From positions 1 through 64,000 of the forward strand of contig JADBKH010000006.1 of assembly GCA_014896485.1 (NCBI GenBank): a DNA stretch of 64,000 bases. Direction: 5' to 3'. Position numbers and translations under genes: made by a program. Positions 50,763 through 59,714 of the stretch are shown here, in pieces. Each line of letters starts with the position of its first letter. The first letter of the stretch is position 1. Source of the stretch: Bacillota bacterium (GTDB lineage Bacteria; Bacillota; Bacilli; Bu12). The notes beneath the pieces were generated by a model. That model made no database searches. It was not told the DNA's origin and worked only from the letters and a program-made list of their open reading frames with translations.

Positions 50763-52610
50763 GTGTGTGGAATTGCCGGCTGGGTCGATTTTAACCGCAA
50801 CCTATCTGAAGAACGCACCACGATCCAAACGATGGGGGAAAAACTCGTCTGCCGAGGCCCTGACGAAGGCGGGCTTTGGCTTTCCACGCATGCCGGGCTG
50901 GCCCACCGGCGGCTCATCGTGGTCGACCCGCAGGTCGGCAAACAGCCCATGCAGCGCAACACATCTCAAGGTATCTATACGCTCACCTACAATGGGGAAT
51001 TGTACAACACCGATTCATTGCGTGAGGAACTGCGCACACAAGGATGGTATTTTCAAGGTCATGGCGATACAGAGGTACTGCTCACGGCTTATATTGCCTG
51101 GGGGCCTTCCTGCGTATCGCGCTTGAATGGCATTTTTGCCTTCTGCATTTGGGATGACGTACACGAGAGACTTTTCTTAGCACGGGATCGTCTGGGCGTC
51201 AAACCCCTCTTTTTCACGGAACGTGACGGTGGGCTGCTCTTTGGCTCAGAGCTTAAGGCGCTCCTTGCCCATCCGCTGGTAAAAGCACGCCTCAACCGTC
51301 AGGGGCTGGCAGAGATTTTCGCCATGGGACCGGCACATACGCCAGGATGTGGCGTCTTTGAGGGCATCGAGGAGCTTCGTCCTGGGGAATGTGCCCTTTT
51401 TGATCGCAGTGGTTTCAAGCGATGGCGCTACTGGTCGCTGCAGAGTGAGCCTTTTGACGGTACTCCCCAAGACGCCATCCAGCAAGTCCGGTGGCTGATG
51501 CAGGATACAGTCGAGAGACAGTTGGTCGCCGATGTTCCCGTCTGCACCATGCTCTCTGGCGGATTGGATTCCAGCGTTGTCACCGCTTATGCAGCCGCAG
51601 CCTACCGCCGTCATCATTGGCCGACTTTGCGCACCTTTGCGATCGACTACAAAGACAACGAGCGTTATTTTCAGCCAAACGACTTTCAATCCACTCCAGA
51701 CGCCCCGTATGCGCAGCAAGTGGCAGATTTCTTGGGAACCATCCACCGGCGCATCGAGATCGACACGCCAGAATTGGTCGCCGCGCTCTACGATGCCCTC
51801 GTCGCCCGCGATCTGCCCGGAATGACCGATGTTGACGCCTCGTTGTTGCTCTTCTCCCGGGCCATCAAACAGGAGGCGACTGTCGCTGTCTCTGGAGAGG
51901 CTGCCGACGAAGTCTTCGGCGGCTACCCCTGGTTTCGTCGACAAGAAGATATCGAAGCCCAGACATTTCCCTGGATGCGTAAAGGCGCGCAGCGCTTTCA
52001 GCTGCTCAACCCCGCGTTGCTCGAGGTCATCCGCCCCCAAGAGTACCAGCAAAGCCGCTATGAACAAGCGCTGGGGGAAGTCCCTCACCTGGAAGGCGAA
52101 AGCGGATTGGCAGCGCGTATGCGGGAAATCAGCTACCTGAGCATTTTCTGGTGGATGCCTGTACTACTCGATCGCATGGATCGGATGAGCATGGCTACTG
52201 GCCTGGAGGTCCGCGTTCCTTACTGCGATCATCGCCTGGTCCAATACGTCTTTAATCTGCCTTGGACCATCAAGACCTACGGAGGGCAATTGAAGGGCAT
52301 TCTTCGCAAGGCTGTGGAAGATGAACTGCCACAAGAGGTGGTTGGGCGCAAGAAAAGCCCTTTTCCGAAAACCCATCATCCTGCCTTCGTACAGGCCTGC
52401 AAGCAGTTGATGGAAGAGGTGCTGTGCGACGCCAATGCCCCGCTTCGGCTCCTCCTCGATGAACGTGAAGTACGCCGCTTTCTGTCCCAAGATCTTTCGA
52501 CAGCGGCGCTTCCCTGGTTTGGGCAACTGATGACGGAACCTCAGTGGCTGGCCTATTTGTGGCAAGTCAACGAGTGGATGAAGCGCTACCATGTCCAAAT
52601 GGTGGTCTAG
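50763..52610 (+). CDS. asnB: Asparagine synthase, glutamine-hydrolysing
   Basis: ATP-dependent amidation of aspartate with glutamine nitrogen. 615 residues: N-terminal class II glutaminase domain with the catalytic Cys directly after the start (CGIAGWVDF), followed by the synthetase domain with MLSGGLDSSVVTAYAA (ATP pyrophosphatase loop) and GEAADEVFGGYPWF. Size and sequence are close to AsnB/AsnO of Bacillus; AsnO acts in sporulation. The start is GTG 50763, because the Cys must be residue 2; AAGGGGTG is six bases upstream. It ends 8 bases from the convergent phosphorylase gene. Confidence 0.93.
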   Translation: MCGIAGWVDFNRNLSEERTTIQTMGEKLVCRGPDEGGLWLSTHAGLAHRRLIVVDPQVGKQPMQRNTSQGIYTLTYNGELYNTDSLREELRTQGWYFQGHGDTEVLLTAYIAWGPSCVSRLNGIFAFCIWDDVHERLFLARDRLGVKPLFFTERDGGLLFGSELKALLAHPLVKARLNRQGLAEIFAMGPAHTPGCGVFEGIEELRPGECALFDRSGFKRWRYWSLQSEPFDGTPQDAIQQVRWLMQDTVERQLVADVPVCTMLSGGLDSSVVTAYAAAAYRRHHWPTLRTFAIDYKDNERYFQPNDFQSTPDAPYAQQVADFLGTIHRRIEIDTPELVAALYDALVARDLPGMTDVDASLLLFSRAIKQEATVAVSGEAADEVFGGYPWFRRQEDIEAQTFPWMRKGAQRFQLLNPALLEVIRPQEYQQSRYEQALGEVPHLEGESGLAARMREISYLSIFWWMPVLLDRMDRMSMATGLEVRVPYCDHRLVQYVFNLPWTIKTYGGQLKGILRKAVEDELPQEVVGRKKSPFPKTHHPAFVQACKQLMEEVLCDANAPLRLLLDEREVRRFLSQDLSTAALPWFGQLMTEPQWLAYLWQVNEWMKRYHVQMVV

Positions 52611-52618
52611 TTAAACAA

Positions 52619-53401
52619 CTAGACGGTCGTCGGCGGTACGATCGGCATCAGCGCCTGGGCACAACGACACGACCGCTCTGCAAAGTCGGCCCGTTCAAAG
52701 GTGCGCAGAAAGCCCATCACCACCTCTCCCCGACGGGCTTTGGCCAATTGGTCCATGGACACCATGGAGAGAGCAGTGTCTGCAATGCCCGTACACCAGT
52801 TGGTGACAATGGCCACCGTCGCATAGCAGAGGCCCAACTCTTTTGCCAGGATAACTTCGGGAACGGTGGTCATTCCACACAGATCCCCTCCCCACTGGCG
52901 ATAGGCCCGCACCTCGCTCGCCGTCTCAAAGCGGGGACCTTGTGTGCAGACAAGCGCGCCACCGTCGAACACTGGGACACCACTTGTCTGAAGATAGCGC
53001 TGGCGCATTTGCGCACAGTACGGATCGCTCATTTCCAAGTGGGCGACCCCGTCCGTTTCACGCTCGTAATAGGTCGATGGCCTTCCGTGCGTCAGATCGA
53101 TGAAATCGTCGACCAGCACGGCCGACCCGGGCGGCATTGTCGGATTCATCGAGCCGACAGTCGCAGTCGCATAGACGAAGGTAACTCCCAACTGCTGCAG
53201 CGCCAACAGGTTGGCGCGAAAGTTGATCCGATGTGGCGGAAGCTCATGTCCATGGCCATGGCGTGAGAGAAACGCAATCTCTTCCCCCGCATGAGAGAGG
53301 AAATCGACCGTCACGGCGCCATAACGGGTGACCACCTGCTCGGTACGCTCCACTTCCGGCAAGTTCTCTACACCCGTTCCCCCGATAATGGCAAAGCGCA
53401 T
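52619..53401 (-). CDS. Purine nucleoside phosphorylase, MTAP family, 6-oxopurine type
   Basis: 260 residues of the PNP/MTAP family that splits nucleosides with phosphate. GGTGVENLPE, RHGHGHELPPHRINFRAN and TQGPRFETASEVRAY are typical. The base-specificity loop reads TNWCTGIA; MTAP enzymes for methylthioadenosine have Asp there (TDYDCW), so Asn suggests a 6-oxopurine such as methylthioinosine, inosine or guanosine. I start at ATG 53401 behind AAGGAG; the longer in-frame reading would overlap a terminator hairpin. It converges with asnB. Confidence 0.85.
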   Translation of the reverse strand: MRFAIIGGTGVENLPEVERTEQVVTRYGAVTVDFLSHAGEEIAFLSRHGHGHELPPHRINFRANLLALQQLGVTFVYATATVGSMNPTMPPGSAVLVDDFIDLTHGRPSTYYERETDGVAHLEMSDPYCAQMRQRYLQTSGVPVFDGGALVCTQGPRFETASEVRAYRQWGGDLCGMTTVPEVILAKELGLCYATVAIVTNWCTGIADTALSMVSMDQLAKARRGEVVMGFLRTFERADFAERSCRCAQALMPIVPPTTV

Positions 53402-53433
53402 CTTTTTCGCTCCTTCTGCTGTATTTACGCAAA

Positions 53434-53461
53434 GACCGGGAAGCATCCCTGCATCCCGGTC
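53434..53461 (-). terminator. Terminator after the acyl-CoA operon
   Basis: GACCGGGA and TCCCGGTC form an 8-pair stem with a 12-base loop and TTTGCG behind it on the minus strand. It follows the last gene of the large acyl-CoA operon (stop at 53523) and precedes the phosphorylase start. Confidence 0.55.
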
Positions 53462-53522
53462 CGCTTGCGCCATCTTATCATGGCCTACGTCGTTGGAGAA
53501 CCCGCTTTGCCATTACGCCCGG

Positions 53523-54452
53523 TTAATGTGCTTGCCCTGGAATAAACTGAATTTGCGGGAAGGGCCGCGGTTGCGTAGATTCCCCTCCGAACAACTCGCT
53601 CGCCCGCTGTGCCAGCTCTTCTGGCGTGAAGGCTGCGTTGGGTTTGTTGATCGTACGGTGGATGGTCCACCCCTGCATCCACTGCACTTCATTGCCTCCC
53701 ACAACGAAAACCTGCCCAGTCACTTCGTTGGCAGCATCACTGGCCAAGTAAGCGACCATCGGCGAATTGTTTTCCGGAGCCATAAAATCAAAATCGCCCG
53801 TTTTGGGGATCGTCCCGAAAGTTCCCTCCGTCAAGCGTGTGCGTGCACGGGGAGCGATCGCGTTGGCGCGGACACCATATTTGCCCAGCTCCCGTGCGGC
53901 CACGATGGCCATCGCCGCAATGCCAGCTTTGGCCGCAGCATAGTTGATTTGGCCGGCGTTGCCATACAGCCCTGCCTCGGAGCTGGTCATGACGACGCTG
54001 GCATTGACCGGTTGTCCTGTTGCCTTGTTACGCTCACGCCAATAGGCAGCGGCAAAATGCAGCGGCAAGAAGTGGCCGCGCAAATGCACGTTGATCACAG
54101 CGTCCCAATCTTCCAGCTCCATGTTGAAACTCATCTTGTCGCGCAAAATGCCAGCATTCAGGATGAGGATATCCAGTTTGCCATAGGTATCGATCGCCTG
54201 CTGAATCAGCCCTTTGGCACCTTCCACATCGGCAACGTTGGCGAAGTTGGGGACAGCTTCGCCGCCCATTTTTTTAATCTCTTCACAGGCTTGCGTTGCC
54301 GCCCGTGTATCCTCACCGGTACCATCCCATTCGCCGCCCAGATCGTTGATCACCAGTTTGGCGCCCTCTTGCGCGAAGAGCTTGGCATGCGCAAAACCAA
54401 CTCCCCGTGCTGCTCCAGTAATGATCGCAACCTTCCCATTAAGCATTCCCAT
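53523..54452 (-). CDS. Short-chain dehydrogenase, 17beta-HSD4-like
   Basis: 309-residue SDR. TGAARGVGFAHAKLFA (cofactor site), NDLGGEWDGTGED, LILNAGILRDKMSFNM, and the SSEAGLYGNAGQINYAAAKAG catalytic Ser, Tyr and Lys. The insertion after NDLGG and the long C-terminus resemble the dehydrogenase part of peroxisomal multifunctional enzyme type 2 (17beta-HSD4), which oxidises (3R)-hydroxyacyl-CoA. This fits a (3R)-hydratase of MaoC type on the other arm of the locus. ATG 54452 is eight bases after AGGAGG. Last gene of the minus arm. Confidence 0.88.
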   Translation of the reverse strand: MGMLNGKVAIITGAARGVGFAHAKLFAQEGAKLVINDLGGEWDGTGEDTRAATQACEEIKKMGGEAVPNFANVADVEGAKGLIQQAIDTYGKLDILILNAGILRDKMSFNMELEDWDAVINVHLRGHFLPLHFAAAYWRERNKATGQPVNASVVMTSSEAGLYGNAGQINYAAAKAGIAAMAIVAARELGKYGVRANAIAPRARTRLTEGTFGTIPKTGDFDFMAPENNSPMVAYLASDAANEVTGQVFVVGGNEVQWMQGWTIHRTINKPNAAFTPEELAQRASELFGGESTQPRPFPQIQFIPGQAH

Positions 54453-54491
54453 CGATTCAGCCTCCTCAATCTTTTTGGAATTCTTTAAAAG

Positions 54492-55676
54492 CTAGATAAC
54501 CCCTTGCCCGCGCAACTGCTCCAATTGTGCAGCGTCGACCCCGATCTCGGCTAGGATTGCGTCGGTATCTGCTCCCAAACCCGGGGCAGGTCGCACGGGA
54601 GCTGGAGCCGTCGTTCCCTCCCCTGGCGCGTCCTGCACCACCACCGGAAAGCGCAATCCCGCTGCCTCTCCGTGTGGAGTGCTGTAGCGCACGACCATCT
54701 CTCGCGCGGCCACCTGGGGATTGTCGAAAAGCTCCTCCATCTCCAGCACAGGAAAGAGACAGCAATCTGCCCTTTGGCCCAGTTCACTCCACTCCGCTTG
54801 CGTCTTAGAGCGAAAGAGGCCGGTCAGTTCTGCATGAAATCCTGTTCCATCGGCGGGTGCAAACGCTTGGGATCGCCACTGCGGTTTGTCCACTGCTGCG
54901 CAGAACGCCGCCCAAAACTTCGGCTCGAGCGCTCCCAGCGAGACCCATTTGCCATCCTGGGTAGGATAGAAATTGTAGCAGCAAAACTGCCCCAAAAGCG
55001 CATGCTGCTGTGCGCGTACCGGCTTGCCTGTGGCCAAGTAGTCGGACAAAAGGGCGGTTTCCCATGTGATCGCGCCGTCGAGCATTGCCACATCGAGATA
55101 AGCGCCTTCACCGGTGCGCTGTTGGCGCAAGAGCGCCCCTAAAACGCCAATCACCGCTTCAACGGCACCATTGAGATCGGCGATCTGTGTCCCGGCTAAG
55201 ACTGGCTCTCCCCCTTTTCCGCGGGAAAGCCCCATCATGCCCGCAATCGAGAGGTAATTGATGTCATGACCGGCCATCTGGGCGTATGGTCCATTTTGAC
55301 CCCAGCCGGTTACCGAGGCATAGACGATCCGTGGATTGGCCTTATGGCAAGCTGCGTATCCTACTCCCAGTTCATCGGCAACCCCAGGACGATACGATTC
55401 CATGACGACGTCGGCCCGTCTGACCAGCTGCAAGAAGAGATCGGCCGCCCCAGGTTTTTTGAGGTCAAGCGTGATCGACTTTTTGTTGCGATTGATCGCT
55501 TCAAACATGGGCGATGGCGGTTTGTGAATATCGCCGCGGGCATAATCCCCTACGCCTGGCTGCTCGACCTTGATCACATCGGCTCCCATTTCGGCCAGCC
55601 AGTGGGTCGCGAAAGGGCCAGGCAGCAGGCGCGTCAGATCGAGGATACGCACCCCTTGCAGAAAAGCACTCATCAT
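54492..55676 (-). CDS. CoA-transferase family III, alpha-methylacyl-CoA racemase-like
   Basis: 394 residues, class III CoA-transferase fold. LDLTRLLPGPFATHWLAEMG, the GHDINYLSIAGMMGL segment and QIADLNGAVEAVIGVLGALL are typical of alpha-methylacyl-CoA racemases, where His and Asp in these segments act as acid/base. This would match handling of 2-methyl-branched acyl-CoA. The ATG lies immediately after the stop of the acyl-CoA dehydrogenase gene and 39 bases from the SDR gene. Racemase rather than transferase is my preference, with moderate confidence. Confidence 0.82.
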   Translation of the reverse strand: MMSAFLQGVRILDLTRLLPGPFATHWLAEMGADVIKVEQPGVGDYARGDIHKPPSPMFEAINRNKKSITLDLKKPGAADLFLQLVRRADVVMESYRPGVADELGVGYAACHKANPRIVYASVTGWGQNGPYAQMAGHDINYLSIAGMMGLSRGKGGEPVLAGTQIADLNGAVEAVIGVLGALLRQQRTGEGAYLDVAMLDGAITWETALLSDYLATGKPVRAQQHALLGQFCCYNFYPTQDGKWVSLGALEPKFWAAFCAAVDKPQWRSQAFAPADGTGFHAELTGLFRSKTQAEWSELGQRADCCLFPVLEMEELFDNPQVAAREMVVRYSTPHGEAAGLRFPVVVQDAPGEGTTAPAPVRPAPGLGADTDAILAEIGVDAAQLEQLRGQGVI

Positions 55677-56813
55677 TCACCATCCCTGTGCTGCTGCGAT
55701 GTAGTCCAAATGCGCCTCAGGAGATCCGATGTAGTTCTCCCATGCTTTGGCACGTTTGGCATAAAGATGGGGTTCGGCTTCCCAGGTGAAACCCATGCCA
55801 CCGTGGTTTTGAATATTGGCATTGGCGACGCGTACAAATGCTTGAGCGGTAAAACTTTTGGCATCGGCAGCAGCAACATGGCGATCACTGCTCCCTTCTT
55901 CCAGCGCCCAGGCAGCGTAATAGGTGAGCGAACGTGCTGTCTCCAAGTTGACCTTCATGTCGACGATGCGGTGTTTGACGGCCTGAAAGCGTCCAATCGG
56001 CTGGCCAAACTGGACACGGGTCTTGGCATACTCCGCCGACTGTTCCACACAGGCATCCATGGCGCCAACAGAAAGTACCGACAAGCTGACCGCCAATGTG
56101 CGCAGTGCTTCCTCGGCTGCCGTCCACCCTTCATCCAGCGGCCCGATCAGTGCCTCTTCACCGACCTCTGTCTGCTCAAAAGAGACCGCAAACAGGGGGC
56201 GGGTCTGATCCATGGGACGTTGCAGACGCATCTGGACACCTGAGGCTTTCGGGTCGACGATAAAGAGGGAGAGTCCTTCGCCTGCGGGACCTGCGGTCGT
56301 ACGTGCGAGGACAATCAACGCCGTGGCCAGATCGGCGTTGGGAACCAACACCTTTTGGCCGTTGAGCCGAAACCCCGCTGCCGTGCGCTCCGCAGTCACT
56401 GTCGCTTGCCCTGCAAAAGCGTCGCATGAAGATTCGTAGAACGCAAGGGTAACGATCTCTGAGCCATCAGCAATTCCTTGCAAGTATTGCTGCTTCTGTG
56501 CTTGGGTTCCCAAACGTGTCAGTAGCGGTACCGCAAATCCAACCGTTTCCGGTAGCGGACCCGGTGCCAACACCCGGCCTGCCTCTTCCAAAACAGGGAC
56601 AAGGGAAAGAAATCCTTCTCCGGCACCTCCAAAAGCTTCCGCAATGGTGATCGCCGGATAGCCAAGTTCGGCCATCTGCTTCCAAAGTGCCTTGGTACTC
56701 GCCACGTCTCCCTCCATGGCCTTACGGGCCGGTCGGGTTCCCCTTTGGGCCGTAAAGAACTGGCGCGCATTCTGCTGCAACATGAGCTGGTCGTCACTGA
56801 GCGAAAAATCCAT
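55677..56813 (-). CDS. Acyl-CoA dehydrogenase, subunit with catalytic Glu
   Basis: 378 residues, acyl-CoA dehydrogenase fold. MDFSLSDDQLMLQQNARQFF at the N-terminus, VGAMDACVEQSAEYAKTRVQFGQPIG and the C-terminal NIQNHGGMGFTWEAEPHLY, where the Glu is in the usual position of the catalytic base. It lacks the AGGTSEIQ FAD-binding loop of the next subunit. The pair resembles the heterotetrameric acyl-CoA dehydrogenases of actinobacterial steroid side-chain degradation, where each half contributes part of the site. ATG 56813 behind GGAGGAG. Confidence 0.85.
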   Translation of the reverse strand: MDFSLSDDQLMLQQNARQFFTAQRGTRPARKAMEGDVASTKALWKQMAELGYPAITIAEAFGGAGEGFLSLVPVLEEAGRVLAPGPLPETVGFAVPLLTRLGTQAQKQQYLQGIADGSEIVTLAFYESSCDAFAGQATVTAERTAAGFRLNGQKVLVPNADLATALIVLARTTAGPAGEGLSLFIVDPKASGVQMRLQRPMDQTRPLFAVSFEQTEVGEEALIGPLDEGWTAAEEALRTLAVSLSVLSVGAMDACVEQSAEYAKTRVQFGQPIGRFQAVKHRIVDMKVNLETARSLTYYAAWALEEGSSDRHVAAADAKSFTAQAFVRVANANIQNHGGMGFTWEAEPHLYAKRAKAWENYIGSPEAHLDYIAAAQGW

Positions 56814-56834
56814 CGGTCTCCTCCGTTTCGCAGC

Positions 56835-58028
56835 TCAGTACTTGATATCCTTGGGCAAGCCCAACATGCGTTCGGCGATGATGTTCTTCTGAATCTCACT
56901 CGTGCCGCCCGCAATGGTCATAGCAAAGCTGGAAAGGTACTCCTCTTGCCACTTGCCCTCTTCTTCTGCATCTTGCCACAGCTCTCCCTGGGCGCCTTGC
57001 AGAGAGACCGCATAGCCATTGAGCTCTTTGAGCAGCTCTGAGCAATAGAGTTTGTCCATAGAACCCTCCGGGCCTGGACGCCCTGTCTTGATCTGGCGGG
57101 TGAGGTTGCGGTAGAAATTGAGCTTTGCCGCATGCACACGAGCGTGATAGCCGGCCAAGCGATTGCGGACCAATGGATCTTGAATCAGGGGGCGGCCATT
57201 GCGCTCATGACGTTTGCAATAGGCGAGCAAGCCGTCGTAGGCCTGCTGCAGTCGAAAGGCAACGTTGGCAACACTGACACGTTCAAAGCTGAGCAGCACA
57301 ACAGCAGCGTACCAACCGTTGTTGACTTCTCCCAGTACTTCATCTTTCGGAACGATCGCATTGTTGAAGAAAGTCTCGTTGAAGTCCCGGTGATCGTTCA
57401 TCTGGTGAATCGGCCGCGGTTCTACGCCAGGCTGGTGCATGTCGACCAACAAGCAGGTGAGCCCGTCATGCTTGTTCTGCGGATTCTCTTTGGTGCGGAG
57501 GAGCAGAAAGCAGCGATCGGCCAGATGCGCATAGCTGGTCCAGATCTTCTGCCCATTGACTACCCAGTGATCGCCTTCGAGGGTCGCCCGCGTGGTCAAT
57601 GCTGCCAAATCCGATCCCGCATTCGGCTCGGAATAGCCTTGACACCAGACTTCTTCTGCATTGAGGATCTTCGGCACGTAGCGTTTCTTCTGCTCTTCCG
57701 TTCCCAGGGCAATGATCGTGGGACCGATCATCCCGATGCCGATGGCGTTTACCTGGGGAGGAGCATCGACACGGGCCATCTCCTCTTCATAAATAACCTG
57801 CTCAATCAGACTGGCACCTCGACCACCGTACTCTTTCGGCCAAGAAACGCCAGCCCAGTGACCGTCGGCCAACTTATGCTGCCAAGCGCGCAAGAAAGCC
57901 TCTTCTTCTTTGGGATCTTCCGGCAGCTTATGGTTGCCCTCCAACCAGCCTGGCGGCAGGTTCTCTTTCAGCCATGCGCGCAATTCAGCGCGAAATTCCT
58001 CTTCTTGGGGCGTGTACGAAAAATCCAC
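56835..58028 (-). CDS. Acyl-CoA dehydrogenase, subunit with FAD loop
   Basis: 397 residues. EEFRAELRAWLKENLP, WCQGYSEPNAGSDLAAL, GQKIWTSYAHLAD, LLSFERVSVANVAFRLQQ and the C-terminal SFAMTIAGGTSEIQKNIIAE make it an acyl-CoA dehydrogenase of the FadE17/FadE26 type. The GG-x-G-x3-E catalytic segment seen in the neighbour is not visible here. The start is GTG 58028 behind AGGAGG. It lies 21 bases before its partner gene. Specific substrate cannot be read. Confidence 0.87.
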   Translation of the reverse strand: MDFSYTPQEEEFRAELRAWLKENLPPGWLEGNHKLPEDPKEEEAFLRAWQHKLADGHWAGVSWPKEYGGRGASLIEQVIYEEEMARVDAPPQVNAIGIGMIGPTIIALGTEEQKKRYVPKILNAEEVWCQGYSEPNAGSDLAALTTRATLEGDHWVVNGQKIWTSYAHLADRCFLLLRTKENPQNKHDGLTCLLVDMHQPGVEPRPIHQMNDHRDFNETFFNNAIVPKDEVLGEVNNGWYAAVVLLSFERVSVANVAFRLQQAYDGLLAYCKRHERNGRPLIQDPLVRNRLAGYHARVHAAKLNFYRNLTRQIKTGRPGPEGSMDKLYCSELLKELNGYAVSLQGAQGELWQDAEEEGKWQEEYLSSFAMTIAGGTSEIQKNIIAERMLGLPKDIKY

Positions 58029-58069
58029 TGCGCTTCCTCCTCATCTGCCCGCTTCGTTGGCGCAGATCG

Positions 58070-59206
58070 CTACACTTTCAGCAGATGGACGCAACAGACA
58101 CTGCCAGCACCCACCATATGGGCAAGGCCAACCTTGGCCCCCTCCACCTGTCGGGGACCTGCTTCTCCACGCAATTGCAACGTGATCTCGTGGATCTGGG
58201 CCAGTCCTGTCGGACCACCGGGATGTCCCCGCGCGATCAGCCCACCGTCGGTATTGAACGGCAACCGACCGTGGATGGTCGTCGCCTCTTCGTCGATCAA
58301 ACGTTCCCCTTCGCCCCGGGGTACAAAGCCAAGCAGTTCATAGTACTCCAACTCTTCAATTGCCCAGGCATCGTGCACCTCGACGATGTCCACATCTTCC
58401 GGACCGATGCCGGCCTGCTCATACGCCTCTTTGGCCGTATCGGCAGTCATCTGCGACGGACCAATGACCGGCCCCAAAAAGACATGGCCCGGCTGATACG
58501 TCTCTGACTGCAACGCTGAAGCAGCGACCGTGACCACCTTGCGACCTGGAGTGTACTTACCTGCCAGCTCCTTGCGGCCAATCACCGCCGCAGCGGCACC
58601 GCCTCCTACCGGTGCTCCCATCATCGCCGTAAACGGCTCTGCCACCATGTAGGAATGCAGCACCTCGTCGATCGAGATGGTGTGATCCGGCTGGCGGTGG
58701 GCATAGGGATTGAGTGCACCGTTGTTCCAGTTTTTCGCGGCAATCCAGGCAAGCTGCTGCGGAGTTGTCCCGTAATCGTACATACGCCGCTTTGCCCACA
58801 TCGCGAAAAAGGCGGCAGGAAGTAAAGTACTCTCGACCGAATGCACCGAACCGATGACCGGCGGCATCTCCTCCATCTTGTCAAAGCCGATGCACAAGGC
58901 CGTCTTGTAATGCCCACCCGAGATGCCCAGATAGGCCTCTCGAAATGTGGTCGAACCTGTAGCCGAGGCATTCTCGATGTGCTGAACGGGTACCCCTGTC
59001 AGGCCAAGCTCTTTGGCAACCTTGGGCGCCCCCATCATCGAGCCACCGATAAAGCCCACATAGACGGCATCAATGTCTCGAAAACTCATGTTCGCATCTT
59101 TCAACGCCTCTTCTGCTGCAATGCGTGCCATCTCCTCTGCACGCACGTTCGGAAAGATGCCGAAACGGTGCATCCCTACGCCCAAAACGGCGACTTCATC
59201 GCTCAT
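58070..59206 (-). CDS. Thiolase-like (SCP2/lipid-transfer type) protein lacking the nucleophilic Cys
   Basis: 378 residues of the thiolase superfamily, SCP-x or lipid-transfer subgroup. IENASATGSTTFREAYLG near residue 77 has Ser where thiolases have the nucleophilic Cys (usual ENACASG). The later segments EVHDAWAIEELEYYE and LIARGHPGGPTGLAQ are intact. Proteins of this kind with DUF35 partners include retro-aldolases (Ltp2 type) as well as transferases. The ATG overlaps the DUF35 gene's stop as ATGA, so the two are made together. Confidence 0.85.
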   Translation of the reverse strand: MSDEVAVLGVGMHRFGIFPNVRAEEMARIAAEEALKDANMSFRDIDAVYVGFIGGSMMGAPKVAKELGLTGVPVQHIENASATGSTTFREAYLGISGGHYKTALCIGFDKMEEMPPVIGSVHSVESTLLPAAFFAMWAKRRMYDYGTTPQQLAWIAAKNWNNGALNPYAHRQPDHTISIDEVLHSYMVAEPFTAMMGAPVGGGAAAAVIGRKELAGKYTPGRKVVTVAASALQSETYQPGHVFLGPVIGPSQMTADTAKEAYEQAGIGPEDVDIVEVHDAWAIEELEYYELLGFVPRGEGERLIDEEATTIHGRLPFNTDGGLIARGHPGGPTGLAQIHEITLQLRGEAGPRQVEGAKVGLAHMVGAGSVCCVHLLKV

Positions 59207-59622
59207 GAGGCCGCCCCCTCTTCATCGGGTACAAAGCAATAGCTCACGACAGTATCTTCACCCTTCTGCTCGATCGGTGTCGTTGCCAACCGCATCTGCA
59301 TTCCAATCTCGATCTTTTGGGGATCGCCTTCGAGTATCCCCTGGATGCGGGTCCCTTCCGGCAGATCGACCTGCCCAACCAGATACGGTTTGTCGACCTG
59401 TGCCTTGCCCCAGCGCGGATTGGGCACATAGGTCCATGTATAGAGAACACCGCGTGTACTCAGCCGCACCTCTTCACATGGCGCGAGACATTCGGCTTTG
59501 GCGCAATGGTGACGCATGGGAAAGTAGTACTCACCACATGCCGTGCAACGGCCTCCTATCAACCGCGGCTGCTGCAGATCTGCAAGATCGATGATCCACG
59601 ACTCGATGGGGATGCCTGCCAT
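59203..59622 (-). CDS. DUF35 OB-fold / rubredoxin-like protein, partner of the thiolase-like gene
   Basis: 139 residues: N-terminal zinc-rubredoxin-like part with GGRCTACGEYYFP and HHCAKAEC, then the DUF35 OB-fold (RGVLYTWTYVPNPRWGK, PYLVGQVDLPEGTRIQG). Proteins of this family bind thiolase-like proteins and complete or stabilise their substrate site. ATG 59622 has AAAGGAG seven bases upstream; a longer in-frame reading adds residues without a site. It is one gene upstream of the thiolase-like gene and overlaps it by four bases, which supports a complex. Confidence 0.88.
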   Translation of the reverse strand: MAGIPIESWIIDLADLQQPRLIGGRCTACGEYYFPMRHHCAKAECLAPCEEVRLSTRGVLYTWTYVPNPRWGKAQVDKPYLVGQVDLPEGTRIQGILEGDPQKIEIGMQMRLATTPIEQKGEDTVVSYCFVPDEEGAAS

Positions 59623-59714
59623 ATCGATGCTCCTTTTTTCATACTCGGCACACATGCTGGGCTGGGTATGCTGCCGGCCGGGTCAAGGATGCGCCATAGC
59701 AATGCGCTGCGTCG

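Noticed and set aside
52603-52624. Short hairpin GTCTAG...CTAGAC between asnB and the phosphorylase as a terminator
   Set aside because: Six A+T-rich pairs and no U tract; too weak.
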